Source: an uncultured Aquimarina sp.
GTDB taxonomy: Bacteria; Bacteroidota; Bacteroidia; Flavobacteriales; Flavobacteriaceae
Assembly (NCBI GenBank): GCA_947493495.1
Contig: CANLRN010000004.1
Coordinates: 56,952-120,951, forward strand
DNA: 64,000 bases
Reading direction: 5' to 3'
The first letter of the stretch is position 1; the number at the start of each line of letters is the position of its first letter. Positions 24,965 through 33,170 of the stretch are shown in pieces. The notes below the pieces were generated by a model that saw only the letters and a program-made list of their open reading frames with translations, did no database searches and was not told the origin of the DNA. The translations under genes were made by a program, and so were the position numbers.

Positions 24965-25241
24965 AGAAATTTATCTCTTTTACTCCTTTTTCTTCTTCTA
25001 GTCTCTTTAATAAAGACTCATAAAAAGCATCCAGATCTTGTAAAATATCAAAGTACTTGAAGATTTTTAGGATACTATTTGTATTGGCAACTTTTCCATT
25101 CTCTATATTCGAAATAGTCGGTCTGGAAGAACCAATCCGTTCGGCTAGTTCTTCTTGTGTTAATTTTTCCCTTTTTCGACAATACTCTATGACTTTACCT
25201 ATCTTATGTTGAACCTCAATTATTTTTATTTGTGATTTCAA
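24957..25241 (-). CDS. hipB: HipB-type XRE antitoxin/repressor
   Basis: About 94 residues from a TTG start at 25241. The helix-turn-helix is LTQEELAERIGSSRPTISNIENGK, typical of XRE repressors in hipBA modules, followed by a helical tail rich in E and K. The frame extends upstream to TTG 25262, but that stretch lies within an inverted-repeat operator arm and next to a TATTTTTG promoter box, so the shorter start is favoured. It precedes and overlaps hipA. Expected roles: DNA binding at the operator, and neutralisation of HipA. Confidence 0.85.
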   Translation of the reverse strand: MKSQIKIIEVQHKIGKVIEYCRKREKLTQEELAERIGSSRPTISNIENGKVANTNSILKIFKYFDILQDLDAFYESLLKRLEEEKGVKEINFYE

Positions 25242-25304
25242 AATGTAAATTATTTTATTCAAAAATAGTAAAAATGTTTAATATGAATAAAATAATTTAC
25301 ATTT
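25241..25304 (-). promoter_or_regulatory. hipBA promoter enclosed in a perfect 20-bp inverted repeat
   Basis: Arms at 25241-25260 and 25285-25304 are exact reverse complements (inner ends TTTATTC / GAATAAA) with a 24-nt spacer. The spacer carries the minus-strand -7 box TATTTTTG (complement of 25260-25267). HipB-type repressors bind paired palindromic sites across their own promoter, so this is a strong candidate operator. It could also form a long hairpin in DNA or RNA. Confidence 0.8.
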
Positions 25305-25449
25305 ATGTTTTCTAGTCAATTTATTATGAAGATTTTCTGAATGTTAGCATGCTATCTACGACTTGGTAAATAGAATTCACCATTCGTCATTTCGATTGTT
25401 AGTATCAATTTTTATAGCGCTTTTCATAGCTGTATGTTATCCATATTTT

Positions 25450-25457
25450 TATCTTTG
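25450..25457 (+). promoter_or_regulatory. Putative -7 box (TATCTTTG) of tyrS
   Basis: Full match to TAnnTTTG 27 bases before the tyrS start; no TTG at the ideal upstream spacing. The 220-bp space between hipB and tyrS otherwise shows only the hipBA operator. Confidence 0.6.
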
Positions 25458-25484
25458 TCGCGTTTTTAATAGTACACAGATACC

Positions 25485-26780
25485 ATGGCAGTAAATTTTA
25501 TAGAAGAACTTAAATGGAGAGGGATGTTGCATGATGCCATGCCAGGCACAGAAGAATATCTCATGGAGCAAATGAGAGCTGCATATATAGGTTTTGACCC
25601 TACAGCAGATTCATTGCATATTGGCAATTTGGTTCCTATTATGTTATTAGCACATTATCAAAGAGCTGGACATAAGCCATATGCACTGGTTGGAGGGGCT
25701 ACAGGAATGATTGGAGATCCTTCTGGTAAATCTGCAGAGCGTAACTTATTAGATGAAAAAACATTACGCCATAACCAAGAGGCAATTAAAAAACAATTGG
25801 CACAGTTTTTAGATTTCGAGAATAATGCCACCAATGCTGCAGTATTAGTCAATAACTATGACTGGATGAAAGATTTTTCATTCCTAGATTTTATCCGAGA
25901 TGTTGGGAAGCATATTACTGTAAACTATATGATGGCAAAAGACTCTGTAAAGAATAGAATCTCATCAGACTCTACTGATGGGATGTCATTTACAGAGTTC
26001 ACTTACCAGTTGGTACAAGGATATGATTTTTTACACCTATATAGAGATCACAATTGTACATTACAGATGGGTGGTAGTGACCAATGGGGTAATATTACTA
26101 CAGGTACAGAACTGATTCGACGCATTGGTGGAGGAAAAGGATATGCGCTGACATGCCCATTAATTACTAAGTCTGATGGTTCTAAATTCGGAAAATCTGA
26201 AGGAGGAAATGTATGGCTAGATGCTCAGCGTACCTCACCTTATAAATTCTACCAATATTGGCTAAATACTAGCGATGAGGATGCTGAGAAATATATTAAA
26301 ATCTTTACATTTCTTACACAAGAGGAAATCGATGTTCTAATTACTACTCATAATGAAGCTCCCCATACAAGAGTTTTACAAAAAAAATTAGCAGACGAGA
26401 TTACTATTATGGTACATTCTCAGGAGGATCTGGATAATGCGATCAAAGCGTCTAATATCCTCTTCGGAAAATCTACTTCTCAGGATCTAAAGACATTAGA
26501 CAAAGCTACTTTTCTGGATATATTTGATGGAGTCCCTCAAGCAGAAGTTTCTAGAGATCTCATTGATGCCGGGCTTGATGTTATTGGTGCATTGGCAGAG
26601 CAAACAGCTTTTCTTAAGTCCAATGGCGAAGCTAGACGTGCAATTAAAGAAAATTCTATTTCGGTAAACAAAGAAAAAGTACGAGAAGGATACACCATTA
26701 CCGCTCAAGACCTTATTAATGATATGTTTATAGTATTACAGCGAGGGAAGAGAAATTATTTTATAATCCAAGTGGTATAA
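25485..26780 (+). CDS. tyrS: Tyrosyl-tRNA synthetase
   Basis: At 431 residues, a class I enzyme that charges tRNA-Tyr. The HIGH-type motif is HIGN in [15 protein letters not shown] (about 36-47). Tyrosine-site blocks [19 protein letters not shown] and [11 protein letters not shown] are present. The KMSKS-type loop is KFGKSEG, and a C-terminal S4-like RNA-binding domain covers roughly the last 70 residues ([22 protein letters not shown]). Length and all motifs are normal for bacterial TyrRS. Confidence 0.97.
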   Translation: MAVNFIEELKWRGMLHDAMPGTEEYLMEQMRAAYIGFDPTADSLHIGNLVPIMLLAHYQRAGHKPYALVGGATGMIGDPSGKSAERNLLDEKTLRHNQEAIKKQLAQFLDFENNATNAAVLVNNYDWMKDFSFLDFIRDVGKHITVNYMMAKDSVKNRISSDSTDGMSFTEFTYQLVQGYDFLHLYRDHNCTLQMGGSDQWGNITTGTELIRRIGGGKGYALTCPLITKSDGSKFGKSEGGNVWLDAQRTSPYKFYQYWLNTSDEDAEKYIKIFTFLTQEEIDVLITTHNEAPHTRVLQKKLADEITIMVHSQEDLDNAIKASNILFGKSTSQDLKTLDKATFLDIFDGVPQAEVSRDLIDAGLDVIGALAEQTAFLKSNGEARRAIKENSISVNKEKVREGYTITAQDLINDMFIVLQRGKRNYFIIQVV

Positions 26781-26850
26781 AAGGGTATTATTACCTACTT
26801 TTCCTATAGGTAGAGGTGTTTCGAAAACTGAAAAAAATTTACACTGTTTT

Positions 26851-28197
26851 CTATTCTATTGCAGTTACAATTCTCTTTATAAATGTATTAAAATCAAAAC
26901 TTGCTTCTCCTGCCAAGCCAAAACGAACGATTATCAGATCTTTAGAAGGAATAATAAAAATCCGTTGCCCCTGAAATCCATTCAAAGAAAACATATCTCT
27001 GGGAGCATCAGGAAAATATCCTCCAGTATTTAACCAAAAATGACCGCCATATTTTTCCTCAGAATTTGGTGCGGGAGTACGCACATATTTTACCCATTTA
27101 GAATCGAAAACCTGATCACCATTCCAATTCCCTTCATTGAGATATAATACTCCTAATTTAGCCCAATCTATAGCAGTACCCCAACAATAGGAAGATCCTA
27201 CATAATTGCCACTCATATCAGTTTCTATCAGCATACTATGCATACCAATCCTGTCTATTAATGCCTTATACGGAAAGTCAAGATATTCTTGATCATTAGC
27301 AAATTGTTTTCGTAAAATACCGGATAAAAGATTCGTAGTCCCCGAAGAATAATTCCATACTTCATTAGGTGATGCTACTAATTCTTTTTTTGCTTGTGAC
27401 AGTGTCATATCCCGAGCTTCAAAAAGCATTTTATTAACATCGGATAAGCTTGCATAATTTTCATCCCACTCCAATCCACTGTTCATATGTAGTAAATGAT
27501 CGATTGTAATCTTATTTCTGTCATCTCCTTCCCAATTTTTGATTCCAGCTTTTTGATTCAAATCAATTTTTCCTTCAAACTCCAAAATACCAAATAATGT
27601 AGCTAGTACACTTTTAGTCATAGACCAGCCCAAAAACATGGATGTACTATCATACCCTTCTTCATATTGTTCTGCAATAATTTGATTCTTGTATACTACC
27701 AATACCGCTCGAGTTCTGCTTACATCTATGTTTTCAAAACCAAAAGCAACTCCTTTCTTCAAAAGATCTGGATCAATTTCAGAAAATAAAGTATCTTTTT
27801 GTGGCAAATCACCATATGGAAAAGGCAAATTTGTTTTACTTTTAGTTCTATTAGGTATCAAATAGGGGGCATTAATATCAAAATCATCATCTATCAATAC
27901 ACTTCCTACCCCTTTTCTGTAAATGGCTTTTCTTTCCTTTAATCCAAAAACAGAAGCAATCGCAGCTTTTTCTTCTAGATAAATTTCATCATCTGCTAGA
28001 TTAACGGGAGCAAAATCATTGTCATGAGCATCTGTAAATTCATAGCTGCGATTACCAACAAAAACAGAAGAAGCCATATTCTTAGCAGAATATCCAGTAA
28101 GTACCGTTAATTTGGGGTAATTCCATAAAGCAGCACACAATACAACTACTATAATTCCAATACCTGCCACTTTCAGGATCTTTATAAATCGTTTCAT
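26851..28197 (-). CDS. Membrane-anchored serine hydrolase, beta-lactamase (class C-like) family
   Basis: A 448-residue protein. An N-terminal helix (about 9-25) anchors or exports it; the rest is a PF00144 domain. The SxxK nucleophile motif is SMTK in FLGWSMTKSVLATLFGILEFEGKIDL, the second-motif tyrosine is likely YSSGTTN, and HFWLN near the C-terminus stands where KTG/HxG is found. Such proteins are more often esterases or D-amino-acid/peptide hydrolases than true beta-lactamases. It lies between tyrS and sufS with no clear functional link, and is not adjacent to either BlaI/M56 system. Confidence 0.88.
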   Translation of the reverse strand: MKRFIKILKVAGIGIIVVVLCAALWNYPKLTVLTGYSAKNMASSVFVGNRSYEFTDAHDNDFAPVNLADDEIYLEEKAAIASVFGLKERKAIYRKGVGSVLIDDDFDINAPYLIPNRTKSKTNLPFPYGDLPQKDTLFSEIDPDLLKKGVAFGFENIDVSRTRAVLVVYKNQIIAEQYEEGYDSTSMFLGWSMTKSVLATLFGILEFEGKIDLNQKAGIKNWEGDDRNKITIDHLLHMNSGLEWDENYASLSDVNKMLFEARDMTLSQAKKELVASPNEVWNYSSGTTNLLSGILRKQFANDQEYLDFPYKALIDRIGMHSMLIETDMSGNYVGSSYCWGTAIDWAKLGVLYLNEGNWNGDQVFDSKWVKYVRTPAPNSEEKYGGHFWLNTGGYFPDAPRDMFSLNGFQGQRIFIIPSKDLIIVRFGLAGEASFDFNTFIKRIVTAIE

Positions 28198-28251
28198 GAG
28201 TTAAAGAGTTAAATCGTTTAAAAATAAACAATATCACTTAGAAATAGTTCC

Positions 28252-28259
28252 TATTTTTG
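28252..28259 (+). promoter_or_regulatory. -7 box (TATTTTTG) that fixes the sufS start
   Basis: Full match to TAnnTTTG. Its last three bases are the TTG that an ORF caller would accept as a start codon, so the real start must be the ATG at 28275. Confidence 0.65.
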
Positions 28260-28274
28260 CAGAAAGAAATTGAT

Positions 28275-29489
28275 ATGTTAGATGTACAAAAAATACGAGA
28301 AGATTTTCCCATTCTTAAAAGAAAAGTAAATGGAAGTCCTTTAGTATATTTTGATAATGCGGCTACTTCGCAAACACCCCAAATAGTAATTGATGCCATC
28401 GTAGAGTATTACAGTAATTACAATGCCAATATTCATCGTGGTGTACATACCTTATCCCAAGAAGCTACAGATGCTTATGAGATCGCTCGAAAAAAAGTAC
28501 AACAGCATTTTAATGCGAAATACAGTCACGAAATCATTCTAACTTCTGGTGCCACGCATAGCATTAATATAGTGGCGACAGGCTTCTCAAATTTACTTTC
28601 TAAAGGGGATGAAATTATTGTTTCTGCCTTAGAACATCATTCTAATATTGTGCCTTGGCAAATGCTATGTGAAAGAACAGGAGCAATTCTTAAGGTAATC
28701 CCCATGAACGAAGAAGGAGAATTGCGAATGGATATCTACGATCAATTACTTTGTGATAAAACTAAACTCGTATTTACCAATCATATTTCCAATGCTTTAG
28801 GTACAATTAATCCGATCGAAAAAATTATAGAAAAAGCACATGCTGTAGGTGCTTCGGTTTTGATAGATGGAGCACAATCATGTCCACATATTAAACCTGA
28901 TGTACAGGCATTAGATGTCGATTTCTATGTTGCATCTGCACATAAACTTTGCGGACCTACAGGAGTTGGAGTATTATATGGAAAAGAAAATTGGTTAAAC
29001 AGCCTACCTCCTTATCAAGGAGGAGGAGAAATGATCGATCAAGTTACTTTTGAAAAAACGACCTATGCAGGACTACCACACAAGTTCGAAGCAGGAACAC
29101 CTGATATATGTGGAGGTATTGCTTTTGGAGTTGCACTGGATTACATGAATACGATCGGGTTTGATGCCATTGCAGACTATGAAAATGAATTACTAGATTA
29201 TGGAACTGCAAAATTATTGGAGATTGAAGGGTTAAAAATTTATGGGACTTCCAAAAACAAAACTTCAGTGATTTCTTTTAATATCGAAAATATCCACCCA
29301 TATGATGTAGGTACTATTTTGGATAAAATGGGAGTTGCGGTACGTACAGGGCACCATTGTGCACAGCCTATTATGGATTTTTATCAAATTCCAGGTACGA
29401 TCCGTGCTTCATTTTCTTTCTACAATACCAAAGAAGAAATAGACATTTTGGTAAAAGCTGTTAAAAAAGCTAAAATGATGCTAAGCTAA
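28275..29489 (+). CDS. sufS: Cysteine desulfurase SufS
   Basis: A 404-residue PLP enzyme, class V fold. Landmarks: YFDNAATSQTP near the N-terminus, HRGVHTLSQEAT, the PLP-binding ASAHKLCGPTGVG with the Schiff-base lysine in HK, and the catalytic cysteine loop RTGHHCAQP. It abstracts sulfur from cysteine and passes it as persulfide to SufE for Fe-S assembly. Motifs place it in the SufS/CsdA group rather than IscS. sufE, DUF59 and DUF2480 follow 2 kb downstream, an arrangement normally tighter in flavobacteria. sufB, sufC and sufD are not in the window. Confidence 0.95.
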   Translation: MLDVQKIREDFPILKRKVNGSPLVYFDNAATSQTPQIVIDAIVEYYSNYNANIHRGVHTLSQEATDAYEIARKKVQQHFNAKYSHEIILTSGATHSINIVATGFSNLLSKGDEIIVSALEHHSNIVPWQMLCERTGAILKVIPMNEEGELRMDIYDQLLCDKTKLVFTNHISNALGTINPIEKIIEKAHAVGASVLIDGAQSCPHIKPDVQALDVDFYVASAHKLCGPTGVGVLYGKENWLNSLPPYQGGGEMIDQVTFEKTTYAGLPHKFEAGTPDICGGIAFGVALDYMNTIGFDAIADYENELLDYGTAKLLEIEGLKIYGTSKNKTSVISFNIENIHPYDVGTILDKMGVAVRTGHHCAQPIMDFYQIPGTIRASFSFYNTKEEIDILVKAVKKAKMMLS

Positions 29490-29537
29490 TTCTTAAAAAA
29501 AGATACTATAGTACTCGAAAATATCGTTTTAATACAC

Positions 29538-29568
29538 ATTTAACAAATTGATATTCAATTTGTTAAAT
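29538..29568. repeat. Perfect 13-bp inverted repeat downstream of sufS
   Basis: ATTTAACAAATTG-atatt-CAATTTGTTAAAT with no mismatches. It has no T tract, so it is a poor terminator, and its TTTAACAA / TTGTTAAA ends resemble repeats at 1711-1737 and 53096-53115. A protein-binding site or weak terminator are both possible. Confidence 0.6.
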
Positions 29569-29643
29569 ATAATAGCTGGTTGTTAAAGTTTAAAATATTT
29601 GTCTTCCCTTCTTCGTTTCTTAATATACTAATGACAGGTCAAC

Positions 29644-29718
29644 GTAAACCCACATTCATAGAAGGTTGTGATGAAGCTTGTAGATGCAATAAATTTTCTA
29701 TTGCATAAAGCGGGTTTA
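29644..29718. repeat. Structured intergenic remnant with GTAAACCC / GGGTTTA ends
   Basis: TAAACCC near 29645 and GGGTTTA near 29712 form an outer pair. TGCAATA-aattttc-TATTGCA (about 29685-29705) forms an inner hairpin. The right part (ATTTTCTA, GCATAAAGCGGGTTTAA) recurs with few changes at 38886-38913, so it is probably a decayed dispersed repeat. Confidence 0.4.
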
Positions 29719-29760
29719 AGTTGGAAATGGTAGTATACCAGAAAGCAATATAAAAAGCCA

Positions 29761-30768
29761 ATGAAAAATAATAATATCATATTGATAATTACTATTGTTT
29801 TTTCTTTAGGATTAGGATCTAGTTGTATAGATCAAAAGAAAGAAGATAAAAAAGTTACAACACCCAAAGATGCCGTTAAAAATCAGGGGGTAACTAATAG
29901 GGATACAATTAGAAGGTGCCATACGATGAATGTATTGGAAAAACACCTTGCCAAAACACCTGACTTAAGATCAAGAATGGAAAAAATCGAAGAAAAATGT
30001 CAGGATTTTATCAAATTAAGAAGGCAGGGCAAAATTAAAGATACGGATACTATAACAATCCCTACAATCGTACATGTTATTTATAGTGATGAAAATGATA
30101 ACATTAGCACTGATCAGATACAATCTCAGATGGATGTCCTTAACAAAGATTTCAGCAAAACAAATACGGACATTGACCAAATTCCAGAAGAATTTTTAAC
30201 ACTGTCAGCTGATAGTAAAATTCAATTCGAGTTAGATTCTATCATTAGAGTTCCTACTACTAGAAAAACTTGGGGTACAGATGATCAGATGAAGTTTTCC
30301 TCAAACGGAGGTTCAGATGTGATAGATTCTTCCAGATATCTTAACATTTGGATTTGCACTATTGGAGGAGGAATTTTGGGCTATGCACAGTTTCCTGGTG
30401 ATAGTGCTGCTACAGATGGGATTGTAATAACTCCTCAATATTTTGGTACAGAAGGCAATGTAAAAGCTCCTTTTGATAAAGGAAGAACTACAACACATGA
30501 AGTAGGTCATTGGCTTAATTTACGTCATATATGGGGAGATGGGAATTGTTCTAAGGATGATTTTGTAGCTGATACTCCTTTTTCGGACACCCCTAATTAT
30601 GGATGCCCTCAATACCCAATAGTTCATTGTAATTCTAATGATATGACCATGAATTATATGGACTATGTAGATGATGCATGTATGCATCTATTTACAGATG
30701 GACAAATGGAAAGAATGAGAGCAGTATTTACTGAAGGAGGTTTTAGAGAAGGTTTTATAAAGGAATAA
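29761..30768 (+). CDS. Lipoprotein zinc metalloprotease, pappalysin-like (M43)
   Basis: A 335-residue lipoprotein (LGLGSSC lipobox, Cys about 22). The mature protein has the extended zinc motif THEVGHWLNLRHIWG (HExxHxxxxxH) and a Met-turn in MNYMDYVDDACMHLFTDGQMERMR, as in M43 cytophagalysin-type peptidases. Upstream, TIPTIVHVIY...ISTDQIQSQMDVLNKDFSKTNTD is the standard propeptide/N-lobe of this family. Several cysteines (CSKDDF, CPQYP, C near the Met-turn) may form disulfides. Expected role: surface or secreted protein degradation. It splits the suf genes and is probably not functionally part of them. Confidence 0.92.
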   Translation: MKNNNIILIITIVFSLGLGSSCIDQKKEDKKVTTPKDAVKNQGVTNRDTIRRCHTMNVLEKHLAKTPDLRSRMEKIEEKCQDFIKLRRQGKIKDTDTITIPTIVHVIYSDENDNISTDQIQSQMDVLNKDFSKTNTDIDQIPEEFLTLSADSKIQFELDSIIRVPTTRKTWGTDDQMKFSSNGGSDVIDSSRYLNIWICTIGGGILGYAQFPGDSAATDGIVITPQYFGTEGNVKAPFDKGRTTTHEVGHWLNLRHIWGDGNCSKDDFVADTPFSDTPNYGCPQYPIVHCNSNDMTMNYMDYVDDACMHLFTDGQMERMRAVFTEGGFREGFIKE

Positions 30769-30795
30769 AGTATCTTTAGTAAAATGTTTTATATA

Positions 30796-31491
30796 ATGAA
30801 TAACATTGTATTAATTATCAGTTTTATTTTTTTGAGTGCTTCATGTCAAGAGACCAAAAAAATATATCTCGCATCTTATACAAAAGATTGTCAAGGAGTC
30901 GGGGCACAAAAATGCATGTTAATTAAAGAGAGTCCAGAAGCATCATGGCAATTTTTCTATGATTCAATAGAAGGTTTTGAGTATGAAGAAGGATATGCTT
31001 ATCAGATTGAAGTTGCCATAAAAAAAATTGAAAACCCTCTGGCTGATGCATCATCATTACAATATAAATTAGTAAAAATACTTTCTAAAGAAAAAAAACA
31101 ACCCAGAGCACAAAATAATCTAGAATCACCAAATATTATTGATGTTGAGTATCAAGCAGTTTCTAGAGGTTATTTTTTAAACACTAAAATAAATAAATCC
31201 CTTATTACATTGTTCAAGGATAGGAGCCTAGAAAATATGGTGTCTAAAAGCTGCAGTCAAAACGATTGGAGTTATCTTCTTTCTGCTATAAAAAAAATAG
31301 ATATACAAACTATAAATAAACTAAAAGCACCAAGTAAAAAAAGAAGTTTTGATGGAGCGCCGCACGGACAACTAAAAATTAGTACTACTAATAAAACATA
31401 TACTTCTGTTAGTTTTGATCACGGCAATCCACCCAAAGAAATAAAACTATTAGTAAATCATATACTATCATTAGTAGAAAGTATTGAATAG
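30796..31491 (+). CDS. DUF4377 domain lipoprotein
   Basis: About 231 residues from ATG 30796, which gives a clean lipoprotein signal (IISFIFLSASC). The upstream ATG at 30784 lies only five bases after a TATCTTTA box (30771-30778), so it is less likely. The N-terminal part matches DUF4377 (QGVGAQKCMLIKESPEASWQFFYDSIEGFEYEEGYAYQIEV, then NPLADASSLQYKLVKILSKE). The C-terminal half contains FDGAPHGQLKIS...VSFDHGNPPKEIKLLVNHI, a block also seen in small Bacteroidota lipoproteins. Function unknown; DUF4377 occurs in HslJ/META-like heat-shock lipoproteins. Confidence 0.8.
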   Translation: MNNIVLIISFIFLSASCQETKKIYLASYTKDCQGVGAQKCMLIKESPEASWQFFYDSIEGFEYEEGYAYQIEVAIKKIENPLADASSLQYKLVKILSKEKKQPRAQNNLESPNIIDVEYQAVSRGYFLNTKINKSLITLFKDRSLENMVSKSCSQNDWSYLLSAIKKIDIQTINKLKAPSKKRSFDGAPHGQLKISTTNKTYTSVSFDHGNPPKEIKLLVNHILSLVESIE

Positions 31492-31514
31492 GAAGTATTG
31501 TTATTGTATTTTTG
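31484..31514 (+). promoter_or_regulatory. sufE promoter
   Basis: TTG (31484-31486), 20 nt, TATTTTTG (31507-31514). This places transcription start just before the ATG at 31532 and shows that sufE has its own promoter overlapping the end of the DUF4377 gene. Confidence 0.7.
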
Positions 31515-31531
31515 TAGAAAATTGTACAGAT

Positions 31532-31954
31532 ATGACTATACAAGAAATTCAGGAAGAAATCGTTGATGAATTTAGTATGTTTGATGATTGGATGCAGCGT
31601 TATGAATATATGATTGAATTAGGAAAATCACTTCCATTGATTGATGAAAAGCATAAAATCGATGAGAATATTATAAAAGGATGCCAAAGTAAAGTATGGG
31701 TTCATGCTGTAATGGATAATGACAAAATAGAATTTACCGCAGATAGTGATGCAATTATAACCAAAGGTATTATTGCAATCTTGATTCGTGTTTTCTCTGG
31801 ACAACATCCCAAAGCCATCATTGATGCAGATACTAATTTTATTGATAAAATAGGATTAAAAGAACATTTATCACCTACTAGAGCAAACGGTTTAGTGAGT
31901 ATGATCAAGCAATTAAAAATGTATGCCATTGCATACCAAACACAATTAAATTAA
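31532..31954 (+). CDS. sufE: Sulfur acceptor protein SufE
   Basis: A 140-residue protein. The frame extends 48 bases upstream, but that segment contains the promoter, so MTIQEIQEEIVDEFS is the true N-terminus. The SufE fold is clear: WMQRYEYMIELGKSLPLIDEKHKIDENIIKGCQSKVWVH, with the active-site cysteine in KGCQS that takes the persulfide from SufS, then GIIAILIRVFSGQHPKAIIDAD and LSPTRANGLVSMIKQLK. It is partnered with sufS upstream. Confidence 0.96.
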   Translation: MTIQEIQEEIVDEFSMFDDWMQRYEYMIELGKSLPLIDEKHKIDENIIKGCQSKVWVHAVMDNDKIEFTADSDAIITKGIIAILIRVFSGQHPKAIIDADTNFIDKIGLKEHLSPTRANGLVSMIKQLKMYAIAYQTQLN

Positions 31955-32005
31955 CGTGTCGTTACCTGTCAAGGTTCGACTCCTTTTATCGACTAAAAAA
32001 AGAGT

Positions 32006-32332
32006 ATGAGTGATCCAAATATAGATACTGCCGAACTTGGAGAAAAAATTGTAAGAGTGCTCAAAACGATTTACGATCCCGAAATCCCTGTAGACATATA
32101 TGAACTAGGGTTGATCTATGACGTATTTGTCAATGAGGACTATGATGTAAAAATTCTGATGACCCTCACTTCACCCAATTGTCCGGTAGCAGAATCATTA
32201 CCTGAAGAAGTACGAGAAAAAGTAAAATCATTAGATGCTGTCAATGATGTGGAACTAGAGCTTACTTTCGATCCTACCTGGACACAAGATTTAATGAGCG
32301 AAGAGGCTAAATTAGAATTAGGAATGTTGTAA
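32006..32332 (+). CDS. DUF59/MIP18 family Fe-S assembly protein (SufT-like)
   Basis: At 108 residues, a single MIP18/DUF59 domain: IVRVLKTIYDPEIPVDIYELGLIYDVFV and LMTLTSPNCPVAESLPEEV, with the family's conserved DPE and the reactive cysteine in SPNCPVA. SufT-type proteins help Fe-S maturation, consistent with its position right after sufE. Starts 51 bases after sufE. Confidence 0.93.
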   Translation: MSDPNIDTAELGEKIVRVLKTIYDPEIPVDIYELGLIYDVFVNEDYDVKILMTLTSPNCPVAESLPEEVREKVKSLDAVNDVELELTFDPTWTQDLMSEEAKLELGML

Positions 32333-32342
32333 TACCATTTTT

Positions 32343-32852
32343 ATGGCAGAAGAAATCATTAATAGAGTTGCTGATAATAAAAATCTAATCACTTTTGATC
32401 TAGAAGACTATTATCCAGATGGGAAACGAATAGTGTTTGATATCCAAAACTGGCTTTATGAAGGTCTGATTCTCCGCGAAAAAGAATTTAGAAAACAAGT
32501 GTCTGATCACAATTGGAGTCAATATCAAAATACATATGTGGCATTGTACTGCTCGACAGATGCTATTATCCCTGGTTGGGCATACCTATTGCTCTCAAGT
32601 TATTTGATCCCTTTTGCAAAAAAAGTAGTCGTTGGTACTTTAGAGAATTTAGAAACCCTTCTGTATTCGAATATCATACAGAATTTAGATACCTCCCCGT
32701 ATCAAGATAAATTCATGATCATAAAGGGATGTGCTAATAAACCTGTTCCTGAAAGTGCTTATATAGAATTGATCCAAAAATTACAACCCATCGCCAAAAA
32801 TATTATGTACGGTGAAGCTTGTTCTTCCGTACCAATTTATAAAAGAAAATAA
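32343..32852 (+). CDS. DUF2480 family protein
   Basis: A 169-residue soluble protein with the family pattern LITFDLEDYYPDGKRIVFDIQNWLYEGLILREKEFRKQV...YVALYCSTDAIIPGWAYLLLSSYL, ending CSSVPIYKRK. It is confined to Bacteroidota and regularly found behind suf genes, suggesting a lineage-specific Fe-S accessory role (inference from context). It begins ten bases after DUF59, so it is in the same transcript. Two conserved cysteines are visible (KGCANKPV and EACSSVP). Confidence 0.9.
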   Translation: MAEEIINRVADNKNLITFDLEDYYPDGKRIVFDIQNWLYEGLILREKEFRKQVSDHNWSQYQNTYVALYCSTDAIIPGWAYLLLSSYLIPFAKKVVVGTLENLETLLYSNIIQNLDTSPYQDKFMIIKGCANKPVPESAYIELIQKLQPIAKNIMYGEACSSVPIYKRK

Positions 32853-32974
32853 ATTGTGTAGTTGGCACTTATAACAAACTAAAATGTAATTTTATAAAAC
32901 ACTATATCCCTTAACATTTGATTTTATAACTCTTAACAATACGATTGCAAAGCGTTAAAAAATGGATGTTGCTT

Positions 32975-33040
32975 AAAAACTGTTTTTTGTCGTTTTTGTC
33001 ATAAAAAGATGTTTTTGTCGTATAAAACTGTTCTTTGTCG
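32975..33040 (+). repeat. Short tandem repeats (TTTGTCG units) upstream of a DUF3078 gene
   Basis: Units AAAACTGTTTTTTGTCG (ending 32992), AAAAGATGTTTTTGTCG (ending 33020) and AAAACTGTTCTTTGTCG (ending 33040), plus a partial TTTTTGTCA at 32993-33001. The last two full units are one 20-bp period apart, so they face the same side of the helix. They lie about 50-115 bases upstream of the putative -7 box TAAATTTG (33092-33099), where an activator would bind. The rest of the 318-bp spacer shows no gene. Confidence 0.55.
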
Positions 33041-33170
33041 AAAAAAAACAAGAAGATAAATGCTTTACTATTCTCCGAATACTGATTAGTTTAAATTTGT
33101 ACTACAATCTATAAAGTCTGAAAACATTTATTGTTATGCAGACGTAAACAAACAATTTAAACCTATAAAA

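Noticed and set aside
28257..28274. sufS starting at TTG 28257
   Set aside because: That TTG is part of a TATTTTTG promoter box; ATG 28275 follows at a normal distance.
31955..32005. Sequence GGTTCGACTCC after sufE as a tRNA T-arm remnant
   Set aside because: Only the T-loop-like word is present; no acceptor, anticodon or D-arm can be built around it.
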